Assembly: GCA_020746105.1 (NCBI GenBank)
Contig: CM036658.1
Span: 29,785,099 to 29,849,098 of the forward strand
Length of the DNA stretch: 64,000 nucleotides
From: Trogon surrucura
Lineage: Eukaryota > Chordata > Aves > Trogoniformes > Trogonidae
Direction of reading: 5' to 3'
The notes beneath the pieces are model-generated. The model made no database searches. It saw only the letters and a list, made by a program, of their open reading frames with translations, and was not told where the DNA came from. Position numbers and translations under genes: made by a program. Each line of letters begins with the position of its first letter. Position 1 is the stretch's first letter. Positions 33,589 through 44,652 of this stretch are shown piece by piece.

Positions 33589-35499
33589 TTAGTAAAAAAA
33601 AATTACATTTTCCCCCAAACTTTCTTCCAAATACAGACATTCAGAGTACCCCAGTCATCTTTTAGACTTTCTACACAGGGACAAATTTCCCAAGACAATA
33701 TCTCAAAAACTGAAACAGTTTTATGGACCAGCATAGAAGGTTGCCTTCTCCTAAGCCTTAAGAAATCAACAGCAATGACCATCCATTACAGAAGAGGAAA
33801 GTATGACAACGCGTCCTTTATGAGAACAGTTAAGAGAGTTGAAAAAAGATATCCCTCAAGCCACAAGCCCAAGGGACTTGTGGTAAAATGGTGTGTAGGG
33901 ACCACAGCTTCCACCTCAAAGGTCCATACCAGGGTGCCTGCAAGAGCAGGGGTAAAATAGGCTGACATAGAAATAACGAAGCACACAATAACTAACTAGC
34001 CTGTAGGAGAAGCAAACCCAAGTCTTTTCATTCTCATATAGTCAACAGGTCACTCTATTTTTCAGCTGAGCACGTGCACAGGCTGGCGAAGTTCCCTACT
34101 AGCCCAATCTTTCTTGATTTCTTTCCACACAGCCCGTAACTCTACATTAGTCTTTCATAAACAGTTCATGATAGGAACAGGCACTTTATGTTTATAGCTA
34201 GTGATGCTTTAATACTGTGTGTGTGTATAAATTCCTCTTGCTTTTATAATTTTGAAAGCAGAACTAATCTCAACAGAAATTATTAATGAAATAAAAAAGT
34301 AACAGTAGATTGTATTTATAAGCATATCAATTTCAAGTTCTTCATGGATTGATCAAGAAAAATGTTTATGAGAATTGCAAGAAACAAAGAAATGAGATTA
34401 TATTTTAGTTTTTTTCTTCAGAAAACAGAAGCAGTATAGACTAATATTTCTGAAAGTGTCACTGGTTTATGCATCATTGCAGTTAATAACTTATTCTGGG
34501 TATTAAATCTGTCACATTCCTTTGACTTAGAATAGAATTGAAGAATTTACAGCCAGAGACCCAAATCTGACCTAGCAATTTGAAAGCATAACAGAGATAT
34601 GAATCCAATTATTCTCTGTCCAAACACTGACACACATACCTTGTATCAGGGAGACATCTGAACAAGTCATATTTAATATCAGACTGAAATGAGAGCATGA
34701 GGATTATTAAACACCTATTTACTGAAGAGACTTTCCTTCTGAAAAGAGACCATCAACCAGCTTTAGTCGGTAATGTTAAAAATCTCTTCAAAGAACAATA
34801 AATTTAATCTGCTCTTATTTCCCACATTCCACAGCCTCACATTTTTAAAAGCACCTGTTTTTTCAACTTCATTAAAAAAAATCCCACAACCCAACCTTCA
34901 TCTTCCCAGATATCTTTTTGGCAGCAGCAATATTAACAAGCTATTAGAAAGATCCAAAGAATTACTCAGAAGGTTGGGAAAGTTTTTGTAGTTTTGTTTT
35001 TGTTTTTTTAAAAAGGAGCAGGTAGATTTGTGTAGTTAAAAAAGGTGAAAGCACAGCTGCAGAAATCTCCTTTCACAATGATTTTTCAAAAGGATTCGAG
35101 AATGTCTTTTCTTCTGCTGGGTTAGCCTGAATTTTGCCAGTTGCCAGAATGAGTTGGGTATTACAACCCACTGAGAGAATGACTTCTCCTGAAGATGTTA
35201 AAACAGCAGACAAGGGATGGAAGACTGTCCTGCACCACAGTACTGAGAAAAGGTGAAATTAGACATGTATGAAGTGGTAGCAAGGCATAGGGATAACTGA
35301 CCAAACACACTTGTGCTCACTGGGGACCTTGTGCTCGAGCAAGCAGGAGGACAAGGAGCCAGGTCAGTGTGATGGAGGAGTACATGTGTGGGTTGGCGAG
35401 CTCAGTAAAAGCTTTTGAAGGTATGTGATCACTTTTCAACCATTTTCTCAGGTAAGATTTTCCATTCAGGAAGATAGAAACGCTCTCAAAACAATAAAC

Positions 35500-35830
35500 A
35501 CAGGGTCAGGTCCTCAACTCCTTCCCAAACAGTGGTGGGAGATAGGGCCATGGCGGTAGCAGGGAGCGTCTCCTCCCACCACATACTTGCTGGGTAGGTC
35601 CCAGGCCCTTATCTTGTCCCCCAGGCCATCCACACAATCCATCAGCCCTTATCTCCCAGTGGGCCCCGGACAGACGGTGCGTCTGTGCAGGGCAGCCAGG
35701 GCTCCAGGTCGGCAGGGGCGTTGGGGGGAGGCGCATTTGGGGGGAGGTTCCTACTGTGATGCTCCCCCCATGGCTTGATCCAGCTGAAGTGCCGGTGGTG
35801 GGGTATGGGACAAGCCCACTGAGAAGGGAC
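35500..35830. other. GC-rich patch of unknown origin
   Basis: About 330 bp is clearly GC-rich (G- and C-runs such as GGGGGGAGGCGCATTTGGGG) within AT-rich surroundings. It is open in two frames on the minus strand (118 and 69 codons). The translated proline/glycine-rich peptides show no domain I recognise and could be open simply because stops are rare in GC-rich DNA. It might be a regulatory element, an exon, or an unrecognised repeat such as an LTR part. Confidence 0.35.
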
Positions 35831-36660
35831 AGAAGCTGAAGACTTTGACATGTTTCAATCACATTTAGTTTCCATCTCTTTGAAGCTCAGATGGGCATAT
35901 CTAATCTCTTTGAATGTCTGCACATTTTCCTCCAGCAGCCAGATGCCTGCAGGCTAGTACAGGATCTCATGTCAGAGCAGAGATGTTAAAAGCATTAAGG
36001 ATGCCGGCCTCCTCAGGATCTTCACGAGCTGATATTACAGTATCTCTTTATAAGAAGCTTTGTTGCAGTACCAGGGATGGAGCGATTTGCTCTTCACGCA
36101 TTCAGATCATACCACTCATCAGAGACATAGAGTGAAAAATTCTTGATATTGCTCAAAGAGGGAGAAAAACCTGGAAAGAGACTGCACATTTCAGATTTCA
36201 GACTCAGCTCCACAGACCTCTGCTTAAGTCAATAGCTACATGACTGTGATTTAAATCCTTAGAGGGGCAGCACTTAGATTATGTGACAGCAGGAAGATTT
36301 GGTGACTAAATATCCAGTTTGATTTCCAGGAGAGGAAAAAGAGAGGGAAGGACAGCCAAAACAATGGGCGAGGGTAATCACAAAGCAACTAACAGTGGAA
36401 AAAGATGCTTTTACATGGCTGGGAGCAGGACATTTCAGTTGCTGGTTATGACCTGGCGTAAAGGAAGAAGTTGAGTGTCAGGTCTCAGACGTGTTTATAC
36501 AGAATATGAATCATTTGGTTTCCAATATACTAGCAGTTACCCATGTGCAGTGCAAATAGCCCGGGTAGCATTTTATTTACACTTTCTGAGTTTCAGTGCA
36601 ACGTGGGTGAAATATATACAGAGCAATGAAGGATTAGGCTCTTAAGATTCTACACATTAT

Positions 36661-36674
36661 TTTTTTTTTTTTTT
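36661..36674 (+). repeat. Poly-T tract (14 T)
   Basis: Homopolymer run in unique sequence, with nothing recognisable attached. Confidence 0.85.
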
Positions 36675-39600
36675 GGTGACTGCTAAATTATATTGACTTT
36701 CCTTTTCAGCGTAGAAGCCTATTCATTTGGTACTTCCTTAGACTCACTGATGGGACTCCTGATATATTCAGTAAGGTAAACTGAAGCCATTTGAGCCAGA
36801 GCTTCCAGGAACACAGCTCCTAAAGAAAATATTTTTAGTGTCAAGAGATGCTACCAGCATTGGACACACTCAGAGAATTAAATCACAGCAATGAGCTTTT
36901 TCACAGGATTTAAGTGGTTTAATATTTGCTGTCACTAGTTCATCATGTCCCTTACCTGTTTGCTGAAGGAAATGCTAAACTTTACTAGGAAATGCCAGTC
37001 TGGTGAGGGGAAGGGGTGGGGGGAAGATTTGAGAGGTCCCTGGCTGTGGCAGAGCTTCTTGTCTCTTTATTCTGCACGCAAGAATAGGACATCTCCTGTG
37101 TTTTTCAAGGCAGCGGCTTTGGATGCTGCTGGCTTACTCTCATTCATTTGCTGTAAACATGGGACTTACATGCCTGTCCCACCACTGGCAGTCTCCTGGG
37201 CAGACTGTGGTACCCTCTTCCTGCCTTGGCCACACTAGCTGTATATCACTGCTGTGCCAAATTGGTCCAGCTGACATTCCTCTCTGAAACTTGGATATTC
37301 ACTGGCCAATGCCAGCCAGTGTCAATACCAGGGAACAGAGGTAAAGTTTTTGTGGGTCCCCACCCCAAGTCTGAATTTGCTGGTTTACAAGGACTGAATT
37401 TTTACCTGATGTGATATATTTTCTGCTATGAGTACAGCATAAATCCTCCAAAAAATCATGACCTAAGTGTTAAATAATAAAAAGGAGTAAAATAACAATT
37501 TACCTTTTCACCTAATTGATATTGATTATCTTTACAGTATTTGACATGACATTAGAAATCAGGAAAGTTTCCTTCTTTAAATTCCTTGAAAATGCCTATG
37601 TTTTCCCAAAAGGATGCACAGCCCACAGTTGCTTTTCTTAAATCCTTGTTCAGAATATTCCTTTGAAAAGAGGGAATTTCTTTCTCCTCATCAAATTTAA
37701 TAATCCACGTGTCTAATAATAACAAAAAAAAACCCCTTGAATTAACAAACCAGTCCTCCAATCTATAATTTTTTTTGTTTAAGAAATGGAGTTTGGTTTC
37801 TAAGTACTATCACATAAAATTCATTTTAAAAAAAAGCAGAAAAACCTCACTATGAGCTAAGGGAAAATGCAGCTATTAACTGTCAACTTTTTAAGTGTCA
37901 AAGGACTATATTACGTAGTAATATTGAATAGTTTAGATGACACTATGCTGAAAAACACTGACATTGAGAGTAGTAAAAATCACTATGAAGTAAAATTAGA
38001 TAAAAATTATTCTTCTGAGCAGACAGAAAATATATTAAAGCAGCATAACATTAGTAATTTGCAAGTGATAATTACTTGACCCCAATACATTGCTGTATGA
38101 CTGTACAGGCAGAGAAATATTTTGTGTAGAGAATATGTGGGTCATTGCTGAACAATTTAATGCAAATGAGAAGGAACGTAGAGAATACCTGTAGGCTTCT
38201 GACACTTGTGTGATGTGGTATTGGGCTGGTGTAAAATGGAAGCCCAGAATATCCAGACACGAAATATGCGTTGTGGGAAGGCCATGTTTGTCTGATGGAA
38301 GAGCTGCATTACATCAATTTTTGCAGCTTACACATGGAAGACATCTTGGAGAAATGCCTTGACCAAGAAAAGAGGAATGTTGATAGTCTCTTCTTTTCAC
38401 TGGCACAAGCCTTATGAAAACCTGTTACACCAGTCCCAGACAAGAACATGTGGACAGCCTACCTCTTAATAGGAGCAATGTGTTTCCCCAAAACTGACAG
38501 TGCCAATGAGAACTAATAGCAATACACTCACGAAAACATTTAAGAGCAAGAGACGGGAAGAAGGAGCATCACTCTCAGTCTGCTGTGATACAGCCTGAGC
38601 TTGAAGAACTCTGTTTAATCTTTTTGATTCACTTCCAGAGTTGGGTTTGAGAGAGAAACGGATTTAGATAATATTTTCAATGCACATTACAAAAAGGCTG
38701 ATGACAGTGCTGTATACTTTAATTTGTGAATTTGCTGATAACATACTACTAATGAATAAAAGTAGAAATAACTCCATTGTTTGCAACTTAATTCAAACTC
38801 TGTCTGCATTCTGGGATTTTTTTTGTTTTAGCTCTTTGGGCTGGAGGTGTGAATTGTTCTCTGCTGCAGGCTGTCTTCTGCATTTGGGAACAACAGGGAC
38901 TATATTGAAGGTATCTCTCTGGATTTCACTTTTCTTTGCAAATGTATATTGAAAGTATTGCTAGGATTGCTGTTGTCATGTGTGCACAGTCTGTGGTCAG
39001 ACGCTGCTATTTCCATGTGCTGACACAATACAAGGAAGGTTTGTGAGGTGATGAGCCAGCTCCATATATACCCTTCAGCCCATAAATAGAATGGAGATAG
39101 GTGTTGTAGGAGAAAACATTGAAAGACAGCCAGATGGCAAAGAGGTCTCAGTTCAGAGCCTTCCAGCATTTAGGATAATGGACTGAGAATGAGGATATAA
39201 GGTGTCAGAGGGCAAGTTATCTTCTCTGTCATCTCCTGTCAATGCTGCATGCTGAAGACAGCAGTGCTTAACAAAACGTATGGTCTACATATGCATCTAC
39301 TGTTAGGTAATGGTTTCTTGTACAACACTATATGCATGATTTACCACAAAAGAGAGAGTACTAAATAGATGCAGCTAAAGGCTCAGCCTTTTAGCCATTG
39401 CAACCCAACCAGATCCTCAAAATAAGCCCCTCCAAATGTTACCCTCATTCCGAGTATTAGTGGTTTGCAGGATCGGACCTCAGTTATACCACAGGTTAGA
39501 AGGAAATTGTGTCAGAAGGAGGCAGAAAGTAGGAAATAGTAAAATAGAGGCTTTATAAAAGCCCAGCCTGTATTATTTATTTATTTTTAAAAGTTATTTT

Positions 39601-39836
39601 CAAGATTAAACAAAACAGTTACTTTTTGATTGGGTTTTGGGAATATTGCCTAAGCATAGTTTTTCTTTACTCATGGAGTGAGTAAGTCTAATCTCAAAAA
39701 AAGCCTGCAACAAGAAACATGTAAATTAATGAAACTAAAATGACTATAAAAGCTACACAAAAATAAAAATTTTTAAAACTGGTAATTGAGTCACTGTAAT
39801 TGCTTGACTGAACTATCTAAATAGAATTACGAAAAG

Positions 39837-39890
39837 GCAGATACTTCTACTCAGATACTCAAAATGTTCTTGCTGTCAGTAGAGTGAATA
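39837..39890 (+). repeat. 54-bp direct duplication, left copy
   Basis: GCAGATACTTCTACTCAGAT to AGAGTGAATA is repeated at 39975-40028 with one difference (AAAATGTTC versus AAAATATTC). The offset is 138 bp with an 84-bp spacer. Confidence 0.9.
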
Positions 39891-39974
39891 ATGAGCCAAA
39901 GAAAAGTGCCATGGTGCCATAGATGGCATAAATCTGAAAGTATAATTTCTAAAACTTCACCAGAAGAGTGAAAT

Positions 39975-40028
39975 GCAGATACTTCTACTCAGATACTCAA
40001 AATATTCTTGCTGTCAGTAGAGTGAATA
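39975..40028 (+). repeat. 54-bp direct duplication, right copy
   Basis: Second copy of the segment at 39837-39890, differing at one position. It is not related to the CR1 or LTR families in the window. Confidence 0.9.
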
Positions 40029-43000
40029 GTGTCTTAAGTAGAGATTTTTGTCAGCAATTCTTCAAAAATAAAATCAGAGGCAAGTCAACCACTATGCTTC
40101 AAATCTCAGGCTTGCTCTGGGCATGAAACACGCAATGTCCCTGTGTAGGTTTTGCTACGTTCATTTTACCTTTGCAGGAAACCTCTGACAAGTACCCAGC
40201 TCATGCCCATAGGCAACCAACACTGCTGTGTGGGAGCTGCAAGGCTGTGGGAATCACAGGCAGCACCCATTGCCTGTTCTGAGCAGCCGCTCAGTGCCCT
40301 CACTTCTGAGCTCCTACTTCTTGGAAAAAGAGGAGAAGAAAGGAAATAACGCTTTGTTATTCCTGGGAAATGCAGGATAACAAAGATGGCCAGTGGCCCG
40401 GGGTTTAATGCTGTGACAGTACGTCTCACTGGTCTCTGACTAGCGGCAAGTACTGCAAGGGTGGAGGCGGAAGTGCTGTGCTGACCTGCAGCTCAGGGGC
40501 TTTTTGAGCAGGAGGGCTGGCACCTGAGCAGCCCCTGGAAAGACTCACTGTCCACCAGGAGCAAGAACAGGATGTAGGAACACGTAAAAAGTAAGAAAAT
40601 CCTGATCTAGTCCCAGCTTTCCTACCAGTACAAATAACAGGACAGGGTTCTCTGGGAAAATATCAGGAATGAAGAAGGGAGATGCTGAAAAACAGCATGC
40701 TGTCCAAGAGGAAAGGATGACACAATGTGGAAGTCAACTGTGCAGATGCTTTCTCAAGTAGTGGCCCTATTTGGCAGACAGACTCGTGTTGGTCTCAGGG
40801 CACTATCTTCTGGAAATGGATACTGCAATAACTGGTAGGAACTTTAAATCAAGAGGAAGCAGTTATGTATGCTCCAAAGCTAGTTCTAATTCAAAAGATT
40901 CTGGTATGAAAGAGCAAAATAGCAGACAAAAGGAGAACAGAGAAAGAAGACTAATAAGAATAATGAAGATGAACACGAATAACAGCAGAAATCCTGAGGT
41001 TAAAAACATCAACAAAAAGGCTGGATATAATTCATTGAAGAATTTAAGCATGACCAGGGAAAAATAACTGAAATGTTTTCATACTGGTGCAGGGTCAGAC
41101 AGCATGCTGCAAGAACAAACATTACCACTGCAAGAGATGAAACAAAATACAGAAAAAATAGAAATGGCCTGGACTAGTTATCATGTTTGCAGTAGTTAAA
41201 GGGGTGCTCTGCTTGGGGAAAAATGAGACTAATAATGATGAAAGCTGGTATAGAAGCCTATAAAGTTTAGAAGTGATGCTTTCAGATTTATGCCCTCCAT
41301 GGTACCATTACTTGTATCTTTAGGACTGTTTAGTCTAGCAAAATGAAAGCCAAGGGTAGAAAAGACTATTCTATAAATAAAGCTAGGTATGAATATCTGT
41401 GAGGGAGAAGAGATACCTAAGGAGAGCATTGATACAAGGAAAAATAAATACGGTGTAGCAATAAATAAACTGAGGCTGAAATTCACAGGCACATTTCTGT
41501 CAGAGCAGGGAGATTCAGAAAAATGGCCCAGAAGTACAATGGAGGGCAAGAAAATGCTGCTTTGACTAGCAACATGAAAACCTATATAGCCTCTAACTTT
41601 GTTAAATACACAACTTGCCATGTTTATGCAAGGTTTTTCTTTTATTTTTCTGTTCTGTTTAATTCTATTTTATTTTAATATATTTCAGGTACCAACAGTG
41701 AAAATATTACAACCTAGAAAGTGTCAGAAGCCTCAAATACCTTGTACAGTTAAATCACCTCGCTTTAGAGAAAATCACAGAAAGAGGCAGATAAATTATA
41801 ATAAGATGCTTCCTTACCAGAGAAAAAATCACCTCCTAAAGAGGAAGCTGGGGTAAGGATCAAGCTAATACCATAGGCAGGTAGCAATAGAGGAAAAACC
41901 TGCTGTGAAGTATTTCATTTTGTGATTCTTTAACAATTTACGGAAGAAATGTCACATAATAGAAGTTTTGCTCTCTTTGGGGAGTCATAAATAAAATATA
42001 GCTGTAATCAAAGGACAGAAGAAAAAAGACTTTGCAGATATTTAATTCTTATTTATGCTCAGTTCCATAACTTATGACTCAAATGTAAACGTGGAAGATT
42101 GCAGCACACAATAATTCAAACTCTTATAGGTTCTCCTGCTGAACCCTGCCTGCTAAGCATTTCCAAAGCCTGAACTTGCTGCTTTAATTTACTGCTTTCT
42201 ACCCAGTGATTAGAGAAAGGTTTGAAAAGGTCTTTAGAAAAAAAGTGGTGAGCTCTCTCCAGGATTTGTTACTGCAGCCCATTCATCTGTGATCAATAGT
42301 GTGTAGCAGTCTGGGTCTCCTCCACGGTCTCCTGAGAACCTGCACTTCAGCTGGGGGAACTGCCAGAAAGCAGATTTCAGATAGGCACACAGACAGCATG
42401 TTTTGTTCATGCTGGGTACAGAAATCTTCAAAAATTAGGACAAAATATTATTTCTAGATGAATTGTTAGTATGTAATAAAATAGTAAACAGTAAATTCTG
42501 TCAAATATGATTTAAACTTAAATAATAAATCTGTCTGTTTTATTGATATTCCTTGCCAGAACCAGACTCAGGAGCAATAAATATACCATGGAAATGACAA
42601 GCTTTGTGGGGATAAGCTGTGAAAAACCAACTAGATTACCGTTGATTTATCGTTAAATCCAGTTTGAATCCTGTGGGTTGCATAGATAACTAGGCTGCAA
42701 ATTGTCTCCAGGGTATTCCCTCATCTTTTATGAACACAGCAAAGAAAGGGAAGGTTGGGGGAAGAACTGAAGCCTGAGGGATATGCTTTTCTTCCCTCAT
42801 CTCAAGCCACAGCATTGTCAGTCTTGGCCCAAATTGAAAATAGTTGTCTCTGGGATCAGCTGCCAGCTAAAAGTTTCCTGAACAGACTTTCATTTCAGTC
42901 GAGCCACAACCCAACATATCCATTACGACAAGAAAGTTGTCAGATGCATTGCATCTGCTGGCTTTAGATCTGCTGAAAATTACCTATCTTATCTCCGAAG

Positions 43001-43077
43001 CTAGACATTCTCCATGGTGGTGCCATGTCTAGTCCTCCTCTTGGCACAAGTGCTGAGGCCATGTGAATATGAGGGAT

Positions 43078-44249
43078 CATGGACGAGGGAAAGGCTATGA
43101 ATATTGTCTACCTAGACTTTCAAAAGGCCTTTGACACTGTTCCCTACTGAATTCTCTTGGAAAAACTGGCTGCTCATGGCTTGGATGAGCATATGATCTG
43201 CTGGATAAAGCACTGGTTTTGTGGGTGGGCTCAAAGTGTGACAGTCAATGGAGTTAAATCCAGCTGGTGGCTGATCACAAGTGGTGTTTCTCAGGGCTCA
43301 GTGTTAGTACCATTTATGGTTAGCATCTATACTGATAATCTCGATAAGGATATAGAGTGCACCGTCAGTAAGTTTGCAGACGACACCAAGTTAGGTGGGA
43401 GTGTTGATCTGCACAAGGATAGGCAGGCCCTGCAGAGAGACTTGGATAGACTGGATTGATGGCCCAAGGTTAATGGGATGAGCTTCAACAAGGCCAAGGG
43501 CTAGGTCCTGCACTTGGGCCACAACAACCCCATGAAATGCTACAGGCTTGGGGAAGTGTGGCTGGAGAGCTGCCTGGCAGAAAGAGACCTGGGGATTCTA
43601 ATAGACAAGCAGCTGAACAGGAGCCAGCAGTGTGCCCAGGTGGCCAAGAGGGCCAACGGCATCCTGGCTTGTATTAGAGACAGTGTGACCAGCAGGAGTA
43701 AGGAGGTAATTGTCCTCCTGTACTCAGCACTGGTGAAGCCTCACTTTGAGTATTGTGTTCAGTTTTAGGCACCTCAACAGAAGAGAGATATCGAGGTGCT
43801 GAAGCGAGTACAGAGGAGGGCAACAAAGCTGGTGAAGGGCCTAGAAAATAAATCTTATGAAGAGTGACTGGAGGAGCTGGGGCTGTTTAGTTTGAAGAAA
43901 AGGAGGCTGAGGGGAGACCTCATCACTCTCTACAACTATCTGAAAGGACGTTGTAGAGAGGTTGGTGCTGTTCTCTTCTCACAGGTAATTGGTAGTAGAA
44001 CTAGAGGGAATGGCCACAAGCTGCAACAGGGTAGATTTAGGCTGGATGTTAGAAAAAAATTTTCACAGAAAGAGCAGTCAGACATTGGAATAGGCTGCCC
44101 AGGGACATGGTTGAGTCACCGTCCCTGAATGTGTTTAAAAGTTGTTTAGATGTGGTGTTGGGGGATATGGTTTAGGGGTGAGCTTTGTAGAGTAGAGTTA
44201 ATGGCTGGACTCACTGATCCCAACCTGAATGAATGATTCTATGATTCTA
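43078..44249 (+). mobile_element. Older CR1 LINE, plus strand, 5'-truncated
   Basis: This 1.17-kb CR1 begins within RT just before motif A. It ends with a 3' UTR (GGCTGGACTCACTGATCCCA) and the tail ATGATTCTATGATTCTA at 44249. It is of the same subfamily as the split element at 16868/19895. Confidence 0.9.
43090..44125 (+). pseudogene. CR1 RT C-terminal half, degraded
   Basis: Several frames together give motif A (IVYLDFQKAFDTV), an in-frame stop soon after (CCCTACTGA), [31 protein letters not shown], then [33 protein letters not shown] and the C-terminal [20 protein letters not shown] segment. Internal stops and frameshifts separate these pieces, for example at about 43459, 43768 and 43866. 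Motif A and FADD keep their Asp residues, but the protein is neither complete nor continuous. Fragment with no coding capacity. Confidence 0.85.
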
Positions 44250-44304
44250 ACACTGTGGGACAAGCAGCTGGGATGTACAATTTCTCTGGTTTTTGTTGGT
44301 TTTG

Positions 44305-44318
44305 TTTTTTTTTTTTTT
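44305..44318 (+). repeat. Poly-T tract (14 T)
   Basis: T-run between the CR1 and the SINE, within about 200 bp of otherwise unremarkable sequence (44250-44457). Confidence 0.8.
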
Positions 44319-44457
44319 ATGCCGTAGAGCAGTAGTCTTCAATTTAGAGAGGCAAGCCCTGCATCTCTCCTTACCTGTTACTCACTGCTTGGTGACTGTA
44401 GCAAGACACAGGAGAAATTTCCTCCTGTCGCAAACAGGTATATTTATATAAGTTGAG

Positions 44458-44531
44458 GGCCAGTTTAGCTCAGTGGGTTGAGTGTCGTGTTTGAAACACC
44501 AAGGTCACGAGTTCGATTCCCGTTCGGTTCT
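44458..44531 (+). other. tRNA-Ile-like head of SINE with A and B boxes
   Basis: The order of tRNA parts is intact. The A box is TAGCTCAGTGG (44466-44476), close to the consensus TGGCNNAGTGG. The anticodon arm has loop TTTGAAA (anticodon position TGA), and the B box is AGTTCGATTCC (44510-44520), close to GGTTCGANTCC. The phrase CACCAAGGTCACGAGTTCGA parallels CGCCAAGGTCGCGGGTTCGA of tRNA-Ile(AAU). The acceptor stem has several mismatches and there is an extra T after position 7, so this is a retroposon promoter region and not a working tRNA gene. Confidence 0.8.
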
Positions 44532-44652
44532 CACGTGTGTTTCCTGACCTAGGCGAGAGGTGGCGTCCCTGCTCACAACAGGGAGGTTGGATTAAAATGA
44601 TCTCTGAGGTCCCTTCCAGCCCAGGCCATTCTATGATTCTATGATGATTCTA
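44458..44652 (+). mobile_element. tRNA-Ile-derived SINE with CR1-type 3' tail
   Basis: The first 74 bp resemble a tRNA-Ile gene (listed separately). About 55 bp of linker follows, then a CR1-like 3' end (TTGGATTAAAATGATCTCTG, AGGTCCCTTCCAGCCCAGGC) and a terminal ATTCTATGATTCTATGATGATTCTA. This architecture fits a SINE that borrows CR1 machinery through a shared 3' end. It resembles the passerine TguSINE family as I recall it (tRNA-Ile head, CR1-X-like tail), but membership is unverified. No target duplication is visible. Confidence 0.85.

Larger units (their letters stand above)
33589..43077. other. Long stretch of unique sequence
   Basis: No gene was recognised. Notable local features, listed separately, are a GC-rich patch at 35500-35830, a T-run at 36661-36674 and a 54-bp direct duplication at 39837 and 39975. 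The remainder is AT-rich with scattered short ORFs on both strands. Confidence 0.5.

Noticed and set aside
33775-33960. 61-codon ORF next to the minus-strand LTR as a retroviral gene piece
   Set aside because: It shows no retroviral motif and lies outside the LTR end at 33588, in unique sequence.
35506-35862. 118-codon minus-strand ORF as a host exon
   Set aside because: No recognised domain or confirmed splice sites, and open frames are expected by chance in GC-rich DNA. It is kept only as a GC-rich patch.
44458-44531. A functional tRNA gene
   Set aside because: The acceptor stem has several mismatches, an extra base follows position 7, and the sequence continues directly into a CR1-type tail, as expected for a SINE.
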